The notes: a model not told the origin generated them from the sequence alone. A stretch of 64,000 bases of DNA from Pollutibacter soli (GCA_029269725.1 JARJHS010000015.1:31874-95873); one strand, 5' to 3'. Counted from the first letter of the stretch, positions 9,063 to 19,934 are shown. Numbers and translations are program-made.

Positions 9063-10517
9063 GCTGTCTGTTTAAATGTAGCCAGTTAAAAACCAATGCC
9101 AGATGAGTTGGTCTTGCCGGTATTCAAGAAGTGCAGTTACATCAGATGGCTATCCGGTTTTCCATTTCAGTTTAGAGTTTCATATGAAATGATTGCAGGT
9201 GGGGAATTGAGTATCCGGCGATGCTATGAATAAAATCCCATATATGAGTGAGAACTGTGTAATAAAAGGGGCGTAATAAACGAAAGATAGTTACACAAAA
9301 AGCCTGAATGAAAATTTTTACAAACGATGTAACGGCGATTCACTTCTATTAAAATTCAATCCTGTCAGTTTCAGATTGAAAATAAAACGCTGTGCATTTT
9401 CTGCTTTTGCCAGATGGGGCAAGGGTTTGAGAGTCCACCAATTTCTGAATGCAGGCGAAAAGAACTGCCACTAACAAATAATTGAAAAGCCGGTTCATAC
9501 TTTTTCGTAAAATACCCGGTTGCATGGCACGGGATTTAAACATTTACTTTCGGTTTTTCATAGGAATTGGAACTTACACACGCGGCTGGGATGTCTATCT
9601 TGGCTTTTTTTTGAAAGCATTTTTTTTAATCCGACCTCAAGAGAACGAGACTGAACCTCAAACCACAAAAAGCATTAGCCATGGGCTGATGCTTTTTCTG
9701 TCAAAACTTAATGGTTAGCACCTGCCGGACCAATGTCCGGATATTTTGGTAATCTCTCTATATCTGTGAAGGGCTATGGATTTTAAATGGGCCGGGTGTA
9801 TACCTGGCTTTTTTCATTCGTGCAGACATTAGTGGAAATGCATCTGGATTTTTGGGAAATGACGAATGCCTGAGGTGTATACAATTTAAGATGAAATTTC
9901 CTGGTGTTAAGTGAAGTGTGTTTTCCAATTTTAGTAATTGGAAATGATTTGATCGATCAGACCACACCGGACTCGCCGGAAACCGTGTGTGTACCGGAGA
10001 GTCGGCGGCGAACGATTCTCTGCCAGCTCCTGGGTAATTGTTGACAACATTATTTGACGCAGCCAGACTCGCCTCAGGCGTTGCGATGGCAGTGATCTGA
10101 TCTCCGGGCCAGGGTCAGTTGTGCAAAACAGCGAATGTGAATATGAAGTTGACGCCTGCACTTGTTCTCAATTTCATTCTATCGCTGACATCAACTTGTT
10201 TCGCTCAAACAAAATTGCATTTACGATGTCAACACCTGGCGCCATCCGGGAACTGCATGTTATTCTCGCGGCGGAAGATACCGCAATCCTTCGCTGACGA
10301 GCTACAGGAGAATAGTGCTGAATCATTAACACGAAACTGAAAATCATCGTAAACTCTGGAACGGTACAAGCTCATTCCCGATGCTGATTTTAAACGTAGT
10401 CTTTGATGGTAAACAATGCCAATGGTCGGATCAGATCAATTGGCTGATTTGACCTGATGGCAATGGCATTAAATTTCTTATGCAGGGAATTTCAATCATT
10501 ATATTCGCTGAAAAAAA
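9063..10517. other. 1.45-kb gap without a convincing gene
   Basis: Many stops in all frames. A frame from 10149 starts with a signal-peptide-like MKLTPALVLNFILSLTS then degenerates and ends at 10340; this may be the remnant of a secreted protein. An imperfect inverted repeat spans 10415-10470 just before the antiporter. A strong terminator-like hairpin sits at 9667-9697. Confidence 0.5.
9667..9697. terminator. Orphan terminator-like hairpin
   Basis: AAAAAGCAT plus TAGCC pairs with GGCTG plus ATGCTTTTT, with runs of A and T on both sides. It has the form of a bidirectional intrinsic terminator, yet no gene ends close by, so an unannotated small transcript may end here. Confidence 0.6.
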
Positions 10518-11519
10518 ATGCAGTACCTGGGATTTCTTGCTTGTGCAACGGCGATTTTCTATGCAGGTAGAAAACTTTCATTTTATGGGGATCTTCTGGC
10601 AGAAAAAACCGGGCTGAGTAAGGGTTGGATTGGTTTGATACTGATGGCTTCCGTTACCTCATTACCGGAATTAATGGTCGGTATAAGTTCTTCAGCTATT
10701 ATCAAATCTGCCGACCTGGCTGTCGGGGATATCCTGGGAAGTTGCGCATTTAACCTGGGAATACTTGCAGTGATGGATGCGTTTAGCCCTGGACGTAAGC
10801 CTTTATTCGGGATCGCTTCCCAGAGTCACCTGATTAATGCAGGCCTTGGAGTAGTTTCCGTGAGCCTGGTCGGACTGGCTTTGTTTCTGCCATATGATTA
10901 CCCGATTATGCCATGGATTGCCTTATCAAGTATTGTTTTTATTATCGTATACTTTTTATCTGTTGCCATAATATACAGGAATGAAAAAAAACTGGCGGCA
11001 TTGAGTCCCGTAGCGCAACAACATGATGAGGAGGGGAAAAGACTTCCGTTAAAAAAAATCATTCTCTTCTACAGTCTTTTTGCCATTGTAATTGTTCTCG
11101 CAGCGCTCGCATTGCCTTATTTTGCCGAACAGATAGCAGAATCCACAGGGTTAGGTAAATCATTTGTAGGTACGCTCTTCCTGGCTGCTTCTACTTCCTT
11201 ACCGGAAATAGCTGTATCACTTGCTGCCATCAGGGCTGGATCGATCGACCTGGCAGTGGGCAATCTGCTGGGAAGTAATATTTTCAATATTTTCATTCTT
11301 GCAATTGATGATATCTTTTATACCAAAGGATTTCTCCTGAAAGACGCTTCTGAATTTCATCTTATATCAGTGCTGGCAACCATAATGATGTCGGCAGTTG
11401 CAATCATAGGATTGAGTTACAGATCGTCCACCAAAAAATTTGTGCTTGCACTTGATTCGGCTATAATTTTCGGCGTATATATTGTATCACTGGTTTTTAT
11501 TTATCGACTTACTGCCTGA
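10518..11519 (+). CDS. Sodium/calcium antiporter, CaCA family (YrbG-like)
   Basis: 333 residues, about ten membrane segments arranged as two inverted halves. Each half carries the CaCA signature: SVTSLPELMVG near residue 45 and ASTSLPEIAVS near residue 232, together with GDILGSCAFNLG and GNLLGSNIFNIF. The conserved Glu and Asn residues bind the cation. Predicted inner-membrane exchanger of Na+ against Ca2+. Its end overlaps by 19 bases with the end of the convergent glycosyltransferase gene. Confidence 0.9.
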   Translation: MQYLGFLACATAIFYAGRKLSFYGDLLAEKTGLSKGWIGLILMASVTSLPELMVGISSSAIIKSADLAVGDILGSCAFNLGILAVMDAFSPGRKPLFGIASQSHLINAGLGVVSVSLVGLALFLPYDYPIMPWIALSSIVFIIVYFLSVAIIYRNEKKLAALSPVAQQHDEEGKRLPLKKIILFYSLFAIVIVLAALALPYFAEQIAESTGLGKSFVGTLFLAASTSLPEIAVSLAAIRAGSIDLAVGNLLGSNIFNIFILAIDDIFYTKGFLLKDASEFHLISVLATIMMSAVAIIGLSYRSSTKKFVLALDSAIIFGVYIVSLVFIYRLTA

Positions 11520-12739
11520 CCCGAACCAAGCTTTTCAATAATATGAATTGCATTCTGAACACCGTTCTCCGTGTTCAGTTTTGTCTGCATTAATTGTGCA
11601 TGAGCTTGCAGCGAACTGTCATTTACAAGTCGGTCTGCGGCTGAAAGCAGATCAGTCAACGTTAGCTTCTTTGCAGGGACGGGTTTACATGCGAGATTCT
11701 TTTGATATGCGATAGTTCCCCAGAAATGCTGATCGCCTAAAGGGTACAATACCGGACAGGTGAAAAAGGGTGTACCGGCGCGTAAGCATGCGGCGATGGT
11801 GCCTATTCCTCCATGATGAATTACACCTTTCACGAGCGGGAAAAGTTTCTGGTAAGGAGCTGACTCCACGAGATGAATATTTTTATTTTTGTTGAAACTT
11901 TCCGCCTTTTGTAGTCCCCAGCCCTTGATAATGATGAGCCGGTATTTACTGGAAAGACTATTTAGTGCATCATATACATTTATTTTCGTTTCAAACGGCA
12001 TGCTGCCGAGCGTAAAAGCAAGCGGCACTGTACCTCCATGGATAAAATCCAATGTCTTCTGATCAGGTTCCTGTTCTTCTTCGTCGAACCAGAAACCACT
12101 GAAGTAACTGGAGTTCGGGTAGTCGTTCGGTTGAGTAAGAAAATGCGGACTTATTCCATAGATCGAAGGCAATGGTGGCTTTTTGAATTTTGTAGTGATG
12201 CCGATTTTTTTCCGGAATTCATTGATGGGTTTATTCATCATTTTTAATCCGAGATCTGTAAGTTTATAGCTCGACCTGTTTAAAAACCGCGGAAGGTGCC
12301 AGGAACTGAAAACAGGATTACCAAATTCACTGGTGGGTTCGATAGCCGGAACAACATTCGTTTTTATAAATTTTGCATTGCAATTGTCCATGAAGTATTC
12401 GGCCATTGCTTTTACGTGAAACAGTACGCAATCGCTTTCTCTGGAGATTGAATAAAATGTTTCCAGTGCACTGATCATCATCGGATAAATAAGCCGGTGT
12501 AAATGTTTGCGGGCGCTGAGCGGATTGCTCATCATTTTTTTGCCTTCTTCCGAATTTAAAATGGCCTGGAAATCAGCTTCGACAGGTACAAAGTCAATAT
12601 TATAGGATTCGATAAGCGAAGAAAAGTTTTTCGCAGTTGCTATTACAACCTCATGCCCGCGGCTCTTCAGCGCTTTGCCGAGAATTGCAAAAGGCTGTAT
12701 ATCGCCACGGGTGCCTAGTGTAAGCAATGCTATTTTCAT
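11501..12739 (-). CDS. Glycosyltransferase, GT1/GT28-like (UDP-glucosyltransferase type)
   Basis: 412 residues, GT-B fold. The N-terminus MKIALLTLGTRGDIQPFAILGKAL is typical of sterol/macrolide-type glycosyltransferases. The C-terminal donor-binding region has GVIHHGGIGTIAACLRAGTP, FTCPVLYPLGDQHFWG. It should move a sugar from a nucleotide donor to a small lipophilic acceptor. It follows a TetR gene by 31 bases, which suggests an operon under that repressor, perhaps for modifying or detoxifying a hydrophobic compound. Confidence 0.85.
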   Translation of the reverse strand: MKIALLTLGTRGDIQPFAILGKALKSRGHEVVIATAKNFSSLIESYNIDFVPVEADFQAILNSEEGKKMMSNPLSARKHLHRLIYPMMISALETFYSISRESDCVLFHVKAMAEYFMDNCNAKFIKTNVVPAIEPTSEFGNPVFSSWHLPRFLNRSSYKLTDLGLKMMNKPINEFRKKIGITTKFKKPPLPSIYGISPHFLTQPNDYPNSSYFSGFWFDEEEQEPDQKTLDFIHGGTVPLAFTLGSMPFETKINVYDALNSLSSKYRLIIIKGWGLQKAESFNKNKNIHLVESAPYQKLFPLVKGVIHHGGIGTIAACLRAGTPFFTCPVLYPLGDQHFWGTIAYQKNLACKPVPAKKLTLTDLLSAADRLVNDSSLQAHAQLMQTKLNTENGVQNAIHIIEKLGSGQAVSR

Positions 12740-12770
12740 TTATGCAGCAATTACAATTTTTGTCGAAAGA

Positions 12771-13340
12771 TTACCTGGCAGGAGAAATGCCATACGCAAT
12801 CATCTTCGTAAACTCTTTTATCAGGTCGCCGGGCTTTCTGAATATCTTCGTAAATGCTTCGTTGCTCACCAACGAACCATAGGATAAAATCAATTGAATC
12901 AGAAAATCGATATTAACATCGTCTCTGATCAGTTTTCTGTTTTTTGCTTTTTTAAATTCAGATTTTATCAGCTTCCATTCTTCCTGTGTTCTCTGGTTAA
13001 CATACGCTCTCAGTTCCGGCCCGGGATTACCATAAAAATCCTGGATGAATTCTTCGCTGATTCCCCTGGTCCCTTCTGATTTAAGGTCGATCATGTTTTT
13101 CAGGAATTCTTCTGCAGTCGAAGATGCAGATAATATGATTCGGAATTTCTCATTCGCTGCATTCACGGAAGTATCAAAGACGTGTTTGGCCAGTTCCGTT
13201 TTATTGGTGTAGTAACGGTAGAAAGTCATCCTGGAAATGTCTGCTTTCTTACATATATCTTCCACGGAGACCTTTCTCAATCCAAATTTCCAGAAGAGAA
13301 CTGAAGCTGCTTCAACGATCCTTGTTTCTGTAATCTCCAT
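12771..13340 (-). CDS. TetR/AcrR-family transcriptional regulator
   Basis: 189 residues from the second Met. The N-terminal HTH reads ITETRIVEAASVLFWKFG then KVSVEDICKKADISRMTFYRYY, the classic TetR helix-turn-helix. The C-terminal ligand domain is unassigned. It probably represses itself and the glycosyltransferase directly downstream; the ligand is unknown. Confidence 0.85.
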   Translation of the reverse strand: MEITETRIVEAASVLFWKFGLRKVSVEDICKKADISRMTFYRYYTNKTELAKHVFDTSVNAANEKFRIILSASSTAEEFLKNMIDLKSEGTRGISEEFIQDFYGNPGPELRAYVNQRTQEEWKLIKSEFKKAKNRKLIRDDVNIDFLIQLILSYGSLVSNEAFTKIFRKPGDLIKEFTKMIAYGISPAR

Positions 13341-13568
13341 CAGCAAATATTATAGAATGTGACAAAAATAGTAAAAATGGAATATAATCGTAACATTATT
13401 CAAAATTTATATTGCTGGCTTTTTACAGTCCATCCGTTCCGGCTTCACTGATTACGCAGGGAGTTTGACCAGGTGATTATCAAATTACAGTGAAGGAAAT
13501 CCGGTATGGTATGGCCGGGAAGCACTGTATTATTTGTCTTACATTCATACCCGACTAATCAGGTGGAT

Positions 13569-14480
13569 ATGAAGAAACAGATCAGATCCGGTTTCGTAAT
13601 CATTTTTTATGCAGTGATTCTTTTACGTGCATTAAATCTCTCTGGTCAGACCAATCGTGTCATGGAATTTTTTCCGCAGGGAACCATCCTGCATAGCAAT
13701 GTTCACTACAGCAAGGATACCATCGCAAAACATTTGCTCGATATCTATCTTCCGGCAAATGCAAAAGGGAAAATACCCCTGGTGATTTTCATTCATGGTG
13801 GTGGCTGGATGCACAATGATAAATACGCTGACATGGGATATATGAAAAAAACCGTGGCAGAGATTGTATCCAGCGGTTATGCGCTTGCATCTATCGATTA
13901 TCGGTTCAGTTCACAGGCGGTATTTCCTGCGCAGATACAGGATTGTAACCAGGCCATTTCATTTTTATACGACAACGCCGGTAAGTACGGTTTCGACAGA
14001 GCGAAATTTGCAGTCATGGGATTTTCTGCGGGCGGACATCTCGCTTCCATGGTCGGTCTTTCAAGAAACAATAATGTTGAAGGGTTTTTTGTGCCCCGTA
14101 CGAGCAGGTTTTTCCAGATCAAAGCGGTCGTTGATTTTTATGGTCCTTCAGATCTGTTGTTATTTCCCGGCAGCGAAGACCCTAAATCTCCCGAAGCATT
14201 GTTGATTGGTGCTGCTCCATTTGACAGGCCTGATCTTTCCAAAAAAGCAAGTCCGGTCACCTATGTCGATAAAAATGATCCACCTTTTCTGATCATCCAT
14301 GGAGAAAAAGATGATCAGGTGCCACCACGGCAATCACATTTATTGAGTTCCTGGTTACGAATGGTGGGTGTTCCGAATGAATTGATCATTGTAAAAGATG
14401 CACCACACTACGGGCCGATGTTTGATGTGGATGAGATCAGGAGTAAGGTGATGAGTTTTTTGAAGAATGTATTGAGGTGA
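13569..14480 (+). CDS. Secreted alpha/beta hydrolase (esterase/lipase, BD-FAE-like)
   Basis: About 303 residues from ATG 13569, with a signal peptide ending near LNLSGQT. The oxyanion motif FIHGGGWMH is followed by the nucleophile elbow GFSAGGHLAS. The acid is in HGEKDDQVPP and the His in APHYGP, giving a full Ser-Asp-His triad. Family members hydrolyse carboxyl esters such as acetyl groups on polysaccharides. A longer frame from 13506 lacks a signal peptide at its start, so the later ATG was chosen. Confidence 0.85.
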   Translation: MKKQIRSGFVIIFYAVILLRALNLSGQTNRVMEFFPQGTILHSNVHYSKDTIAKHLLDIYLPANAKGKIPLVIFIHGGGWMHNDKYADMGYMKKTVAEIVSSGYALASIDYRFSSQAVFPAQIQDCNQAISFLYDNAGKYGFDRAKFAVMGFSAGGHLASMVGLSRNNNVEGFFVPRTSRFFQIKAVVDFYGPSDLLLFPGSEDPKSPEALLIGAAPFDRPDLSKKASPVTYVDKNDPPFLIIHGEKDDQVPPRQSHLLSSWLRMVGVPNELIIVKDAPHYGPMFDVDEIRSKVMSFLKNVLR

Positions 14481-14810
14481 GGTAGCAGGAAGGATAATGG
14501 CGGCAGGAGATTTACTTCAGCGAACGTAAGAGGCAACAGGCAACAGATACAACGCTGTGAGGCTGCTTTTTTCGATATCTGTTCCGTCAATAGAAAAAAT
14601 AGATTCGACGAAGAATTTTGAATGCATTGGGTTATTGCAGAAAAACACTGACCTGTTCTTATTGCCTGCTGACTATTGCCTTTCTTCACTGTTTCTGTTC
14701 ACTGTCTCTGTTCACTGTCTCTCCTTATACAATATTATCCTGTTCATTTGCCTTGTTCGCATGAATGCCCCGGTGTTTTCCGGATGAAACAGTTTTATTT
14801 ATATTGAATC
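14481..14810. other. Intergenic region, no gene seen
   Basis: 330 bases rich in CTGTTTCTGTTCACTGTCTC-like pyrimidine repeats near 14690-14720. Overlapping short frames on both strands are not protein-like. Promoter of the GH2 gene expected in the last 100 bases. Confidence 0.45.
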
Positions 14811-17255
14811 ATGAGAGGTTATTTACTGAGTTTTCTCCTGATGATTTCTGTTTCAGTCCCGGCGCAAAAAAACGTTTCTTTTTCTGATGCAAGGCGGAAT
14901 GTTTCATTTGATCTTAACTGGCGTTTTTTAAAGGACAGTCTGGTGAATGCTGAACAAGAAAATTTTGATGACTCCCGGTGGAGAAAACTGGACCTGCCGC
15001 ACGACTGGAGTATTGAGGACCTGCCACGAAATTCCGAAGACACCATTTACGGACCATTCGATAAAAAAAGCGTCGGTGCCGGATCAACAGGCTTTACCGT
15101 CGGCGGAACCGGCTGGTACAGGAAAAAATTTGTAGTAAAAACTGCAGATCTGCATAAAAATTTCACCATTTATTTTGACGGTGTATATATGAATGCTGAT
15201 GTGTGGGTGAACGGTCACCACCTGGGCAATCACCCTTATGGATATACGCCTTTCTACTATGATCTGACTCCTTATCTGCATGTACCAGGTCAGGAAAACG
15301 TAATTGCAGTAAGAGTTAAAAATAAGGGGAAGAATTCACGCTGGTACAGTGGTTCCGGTATTTACCGCAATGTGAAATTATTCATCACTGATCCCCTGCA
15401 CATAGAACCATGGGGCGTGTATATAACAACACCTCAGGTATCTGCCGAAAAAGCAACAGTACATATCAGAACAAGTACATACCGTCCGCGGAATAACCAG
15501 CAAAAACTAATTCTTGTTACTACCATTTTTTCTGATGCAGGCAGGCAGGTTGGCAAAGTTCAATCCGACATTGCTGCCGGGCGAAAAGGAGAAGATACCA
15601 GCGCACATAGCATTGTGATCACGAGGCCAGCTTTATGGTCGGTGGAAACACCTGTTTTATACAAAGCAGTCTCTGAAGTAAAAGAAAATAACAAAGTAAT
15701 CGACAGGGTGGAAACGAATTTTGGAATCCGGAGTATTTCATTTTCTGCAGAGAAAGGTTTTCTTCTGAATGGGAAGAAGCTGTTGTTAAAAGGCGGTTGC
15801 GTGCATCACGACAATGGTCCGCTGGGTGCCGCAGTTATTTATCGCGCAGAAGAAAGAAAAATACAACTCCTGAAAAAGAACGGTTTCAATGCGGTCCGTA
15901 CGAGTCACAATCCTCCCTCTGCACAATTTCTTGAGGCCTGTGATCGGTTAGGGATGCTGGTTATAAACGAAGCATTCGATATGTGGGAGCATCCAAAGAA
16001 TCCGGAAGATTATCATCTCTGGTTTAAGGAATGGTGGAAGAAGGATCTGGATGCAATAATTCTTCGCGATCGCAATCATCCTTCTGTAATCATCTGGAGC
16101 GTAGGAAACGAAGTGTATGAACGGGCTGATAGTCCGGGTATAAGAATAGCAAGACAACTTACGGAAGAAACCCGTCGTGTGGATCCAACCCGACCCGTAA
16201 CCGTTGCTCACTGCGAATTCTGGCAGCACCCGGGTTACAAATGGGATACGACTGCAGCTGCTTTTGCACTCCTGGATATTGGCGGATACAACTACATGAT
16301 GTCCGAGTACGAGTCTGATCACAAAAAATTCCCCGATCGTATTATTCTCGGTACAGAATCTCATGCCCTAACAGCATTGGAAAACTGGAACTTGGTAGAA
16401 AAGCATCCGTATGTGATCGGTGATTTTGTCTGGACAGCTTTTGATTATATGGGAGAAGCTTCTATCGGGCATACTACATACGACAGTATAAAAAAGAGAC
16501 AGGTACTGCTCGGCTGGCCCTGGTTCAATGGATGGTGTGGTGATCTCGATCTTATCGGCAACAAAAAACCTCAGTCATATTATCGTGATATTGTCTGGCA
16601 TAACAGTAAGATTGAAATGGCTGTACACCGGCCTGTTCCGCAGGGAATGGTTGAAAATGTAAGTGCCTGGGGATGGCCCGATGAACTGCAAAGCTGGACA
16701 TGGCCCGGCCAGGAAGGAAGGCGGTTGCAGGTGCGTGTGTTTTCGCGTGCGCCGATTGTAAGATTGCTGTTGAATGATAAAGTGATGGAGGAGAAAACGA
16801 TTGCAAAAGACAGTATCACCGCAACATTCGAAGTGCCTTATCAGCCGGGTGTACTCAAAGCTGTTAGTATAGAAAATGGAAGACAGACCGGTGCTGTTGA
16901 ACTTAAAACAACGGGTGCGCCTACACGATTACGTCTCGTGCCCGACCGGCCAACTATACGGAATGATAGAAATGATTTGTGTTATGTGATGGTAGAAGTT
17001 GTTGATGAGAATGGAGCCGTGGTTCCGGAAACAGAGATCGATATCCGGTTTTCTATCAACGGGCCCGGAAAGATAGCAGGTGTCGCTAATGCAAATCCTG
17101 TTGAGCTCGCAAGTTTTCAGCAACCACATCGCAGGACTTTCAATGGACGATGCCTGGTGATTGTGCAACCAGTCGGAGGTAGTGGGCCGGTCACTTTAAA
17201 AGCAATTGCCAATGGCTTGAAAGCTGCGGAGCAGCTGATTAAGGTGGGAAAATAA
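14811..17255 (+). CDS. Exported beta-galactosidase, glycoside hydrolase family 2
   Basis: 814 residues with a signal peptide ending at SVPAQ. Order: sugar-binding jelly roll (residues 30-190), Ig-like domain, TIM barrel, then C-terminal DUF4982 and Ig-like domains. The acid/base Glu is in IWSVGNEVYE and the nucleophile Glu in IILGTESHA. Predicted periplasmic or outer-membrane-linked enzyme releasing terminal beta-galactose or a related sugar from glycans. It is not next to a SusC/SusD pair in this window. Confidence 0.92.
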   Translation: MRGYLLSFLLMISVSVPAQKNVSFSDARRNVSFDLNWRFLKDSLVNAEQENFDDSRWRKLDLPHDWSIEDLPRNSEDTIYGPFDKKSVGAGSTGFTVGGTGWYRKKFVVKTADLHKNFTIYFDGVYMNADVWVNGHHLGNHPYGYTPFYYDLTPYLHVPGQENVIAVRVKNKGKNSRWYSGSGIYRNVKLFITDPLHIEPWGVYITTPQVSAEKATVHIRTSTYRPRNNQQKLILVTTIFSDAGRQVGKVQSDIAAGRKGEDTSAHSIVITRPALWSVETPVLYKAVSEVKENNKVIDRVETNFGIRSISFSAEKGFLLNGKKLLLKGGCVHHDNGPLGAAVIYRAEERKIQLLKKNGFNAVRTSHNPPSAQFLEACDRLGMLVINEAFDMWEHPKNPEDYHLWFKEWWKKDLDAIILRDRNHPSVIIWSVGNEVYERADSPGIRIARQLTEETRRVDPTRPVTVAHCEFWQHPGYKWDTTAAAFALLDIGGYNYMMSEYESDHKKFPDRIILGTESHALTALENWNLVEKHPYVIGDFVWTAFDYMGEASIGHTTYDSIKKRQVLLGWPWFNGWCGDLDLIGNKKPQSYYRDIVWHNSKIEMAVHRPVPQGMVENVSAWGWPDELQSWTWPGQEGRRLQVRVFSRAPIVRLLLNDKVMEEKTIAKDSITATFEVPYQPGVLKAVSIENGRQTGAVELKTTGAPTRLRLVPDRPTIRNDRNDLCYVMVEVVDENGAVVPETEIDIRFSINGPGKIAGVANANPVELASFQQPHRRTFNGRCLVIVQPVGGSGPVTLKAIANGLKAAEQLIKVGK

Positions 17256-17690
17256 TTTCTGTTTTCTGGGATAAACTTGAATTTTTCTTCGGTAGATCTT
17301 TGGCAGATGCTGTATTAATGTCGGATGAAAGTCAAACCGCAAAGCCAGCAGCCAGGTATACAGCCCGCAAAGAAAATACAAAGAAGTTGTATGTTTTAAG
17401 TTGTATGATTTAGGTTATCTCCTGATTGTTACAGAAGATTGTTAAACTGAACATTCCAATTCGTCAATCGCAGATCAGCACCCGTACTTCCCTTGGCTGT
17501 TCCTTTGCGAAAACCTTTGTTGTTTCCTTTGCGTTTTGATGTTGGCTGTTGAAAGCTGTGGAACAGTACGCTGGCAATTCGCAGCAGTGAGGAAGTTAAG
17601 CGAATTAGCAAAAAAGCGAAGGTGGGGGAACGAGCGGTAATTAGAAATTGAGAAGAAACCAATAAATCTGATCATCAAAAGTGCAAGATT
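17256..17690. other. Intergenic region, no gene seen
   Basis: About 435 bases between two converging genes. No terminator with a clear T tract and no protein-like frame. Confidence 0.4.
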
Positions 17691-18254
17691 CTACTCCAGA
17701 ACATAATTTACACCATCATACTGGAAACCCACAATCCCTGAACGATCAGCAATAAATAAAGAGTCAATTCCATTTGAATATCCTTCGTTATGGAGCAGCA
17801 AAATTACATCCGGGTACTGGTGATTTCCAATATTTACGTTGGATAATCGCTTTGCAGATTTTCCCTGTCCGGACTTTGCAAAAATATCGCACATCACAAT
17901 ATTCGGTTCCCCCTTACTGTAAGCATTCAGGCACAGCCAATTTGAAGACCTGAGAGCGAGATGAATGGAGTCTGTTCTCGCATCGTTCAGGTAGAGAGTT
18001 GTTTTTATATATTGGATCTGGTAATTCTCATCGCACTCGTTGACCACCAGCTCTGTTTTGTCTATGGCATTAATTCGGAACACATGTGTATTGTTGCCAT
18101 TGTCCGTAAACATCAATTCCCTGTTGCCAACTGCAGGCAACCAGCTTTTTTCTTTTCCTAACAACATTGGCTTTGTGGTACAGTTGGTGCATTCCATCGA
18201 TGAGGTAAGGAAGTATATAAAGAGCAAACTCACTATCAGAAGGTTTCTTTTCAT
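17691..18254 (-). CDS. Exported protein of unknown function
   Basis: 187 residues from MKRNLL. A hydrophobic signal segment is followed by SSMECTNC; a lipoprotein-type Cys is possible, though the lipobox is poor. The rest is beta-rich with scattered Cys. No family recognised. It stands alone between two intergenic gaps. Confidence 0.6.
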   Translation of the reverse strand: MKRNLLIVSLLFIYFLTSSMECTNCTTKPMLLGKEKSWLPAVGNRELMFTDNGNNTHVFRINAIDKTELVVNECDENYQIQYIKTTLYLNDARTDSIHLALRSSNWLCLNAYSKGEPNIVMCDIFAKSGQGKSAKRLSNVNIGNHQYPDVILLLHNEGYSNGIDSLFIADRSGIVGFQYDGVNYVLE

Positions 18255-18601
18255 AGACACATGCTGTCAGAATCTCATCGCGGAATACCAGCATCAAAGG
18301 TGAATCAGGAACCGGTAAAATTCTCTGATGCCGGATGTCAAAGATAAGGTTAATCACGGTACAGGGGGCAGCCAAATTCAGCGAGACAGAACGTCCCCGG
18401 CATCAAATAGAACTGCGTATAATCAAGGTCGGTTGTATAGTGTGCGAATCCTTTTCGATAATGAATTGCAAAGGAATTTTGATGTCAGCGTTGGGGCGGA
18501 TGTAAGCGCGAAAGCGCGAAATGCCTTGCACCTGGCCGACGTTAATTTTCGTTTTCAAATTCGCCTCCTTATATTCAGCATTTCTACAAAATGCAACAGT
18601 T

Positions 18602-18655
18602 CAACGAACAACGAAAAACGAACAACGAACAACGATGAACGAACAACGATGAACC
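18602..18655. repeat. Short simple repeat of ACGAACA-type units
   Basis: Eight imperfect copies of a CGAAC/AACGA unit occur in 54 bases, just after the stop of the convergent MFS gene. The 18255-18674 gap around it shows no gene. Confidence 0.6.
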
Positions 18656-18674
18656 AATAATCAGCAATCCCTGA

Positions 18675-19934
18675 TTAATTCGCTGTTGATCCGACAGCAA
18701 CAGGAGCCATTGCAGCCTTTTTTATTTTGATAATCATTTTAACCCGGTACAACAGAAACACAGCGGCCAGGCCGATGATCATTACGATATAGCCAAGGGT
18801 ATTATAATGTTCGAGCGGACTATGCGTGGTTTTTTGTACCACGATACTGCCGGCAACAGCTGCGCCGATACCTCCGGCGATTTGTTGTAAGGAAGAATTG
18901 ATACTCATGAAAGCGCCGCGGTCCTGCATTTCAGGAATGGAAGTCGTTAGCGCCATCGCAGGTATCATGCGACTGAAAATGGTTGCCATCATGATCACGT
19001 TAAATACCATGATGATCCACAACGGCTTCGGAGTAAGGTTCGTGTATATGCCCACCAGTACCATCATTGCCAAAGAAGCAATCACAAACAGATTAAATTT
19101 ATCCATCCGGTCACTGAGTCGGCCAACCAGTGGCATAACGATCAAAGATGCGACGCCTGCTACCATAAAAAGCAATGGAAGCTGCGTTGCGGTGACGTGC
19201 AGATTATTAACAGCAAAAGCGCTGCCGAAAGGCATCATCATAAATCCACCGATAGAAAGGAATGCGGTAGCTGCAAAACCGATACGATAATTCCTTTTTG
19301 AAATTGTCCTGTAAAAATGCGTGAGCACGGAATGATCATGCTGCATTTTGAGATGTGCCGTGACAGGCTGCAATTTCAGAATAATGATAATGCAGATGAT
19401 GATCGCGAGTATGGCTATCATAATAAAAGCCGACTGCCATCCCCACAAATTGGCCAGGTGAAGACCGATGGGTATTCCCAGCACCTGGCTCGCGCTCACA
19501 CCGATCTGCATAATGCCCATCACGCGTCCTCTTTGTTCGAGCGAAAAAAGATCTGTTACGATGGCCATTGAAATGGAACCGATCACGCCACCAAACAATC
19601 CAGTAATAAGCCGTGCAGCCAGCAGCAGGGGATAGGTATTTGCCAGTCCGCAGAACACCGTTCCTGCAATAAAACCGGTATAAAAAAACAACAGGAGCTT
19701 TTTCCGGTCGTAACGGTCAGCAAAGCCGGCTGTCAACAGGCCGGAAATCCCTGCGCTGAACGCATATACAGAAACAGCGAGGCCGAATTGATCCGGCTGC
19801 AGGTCCATCGATTTTATCAGAAAATCCCCCAGGGGAGACATCACCATAAAATCCAGGATCACGGAGAACTGCGTCAGAGCGAGTAAAACAATTGCAAGGA
19901 CCTGGTAGGGAGTAAATGCCGGCGGTTTGCTCAT
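18675..19934 (-). CDS. MFS transporter, AraJ-like exporter
   Basis: About 419 residues from MSKPPAF (an in-frame ATG nine codons earlier also exists). Twelve predicted membrane helices. The MFS loop motif is GFADRYDRKK between helices 2 and 3, with a second copy GRLSDRMDKF in the C-terminal half. Similar proteins export sugars or drugs using the proton gradient. The substrate cannot be inferred. Confidence 0.85.
   Translation of the reverse strand: MSKPPAFTPYQVLAIVLLALTQFSVILDFMVMSPLGDFLIKSMDLQPDQFGLAVSVYAFSAGISGLLTAGFADRYDRKKLLLFFYTGFIAGTVFCGLANTYPLLLAARLITGLFGGVIGSISMAIVTDLFSLEQRGRVMGIMQIGVSASQVLGIPIGLHLANLWGWQSAFIMIAILAIIICIIIILKLQPVTAHLKMQHDHSVLTHFYRTISKRNYRIGFAATAFLSIGGFMMMPFGSAFAVNNLHVTATQLPLLFMVAGVASLIVMPLVGRLSDRMDKFNLFVIASLAMMVLVGIYTNLTPKPLWIIMVFNVIMMATIFSRMIPAMALTTSIPEMQDRGAFMSINSSLQQIAGGIGAAVAGSIVVQKTTHSPLEHYNTLGYIVMIIGLAAVFLLYRVKMIIKIKKAAMAPVAVGSTAN

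Noticed and set aside
14557..14787. 76-aa ORF before the GH2 gene
   Set aside because: Composition driven by CTGTTTCT/CACTGTCTC repeats, no start context, overlapped by an equally poor minus-strand frame.
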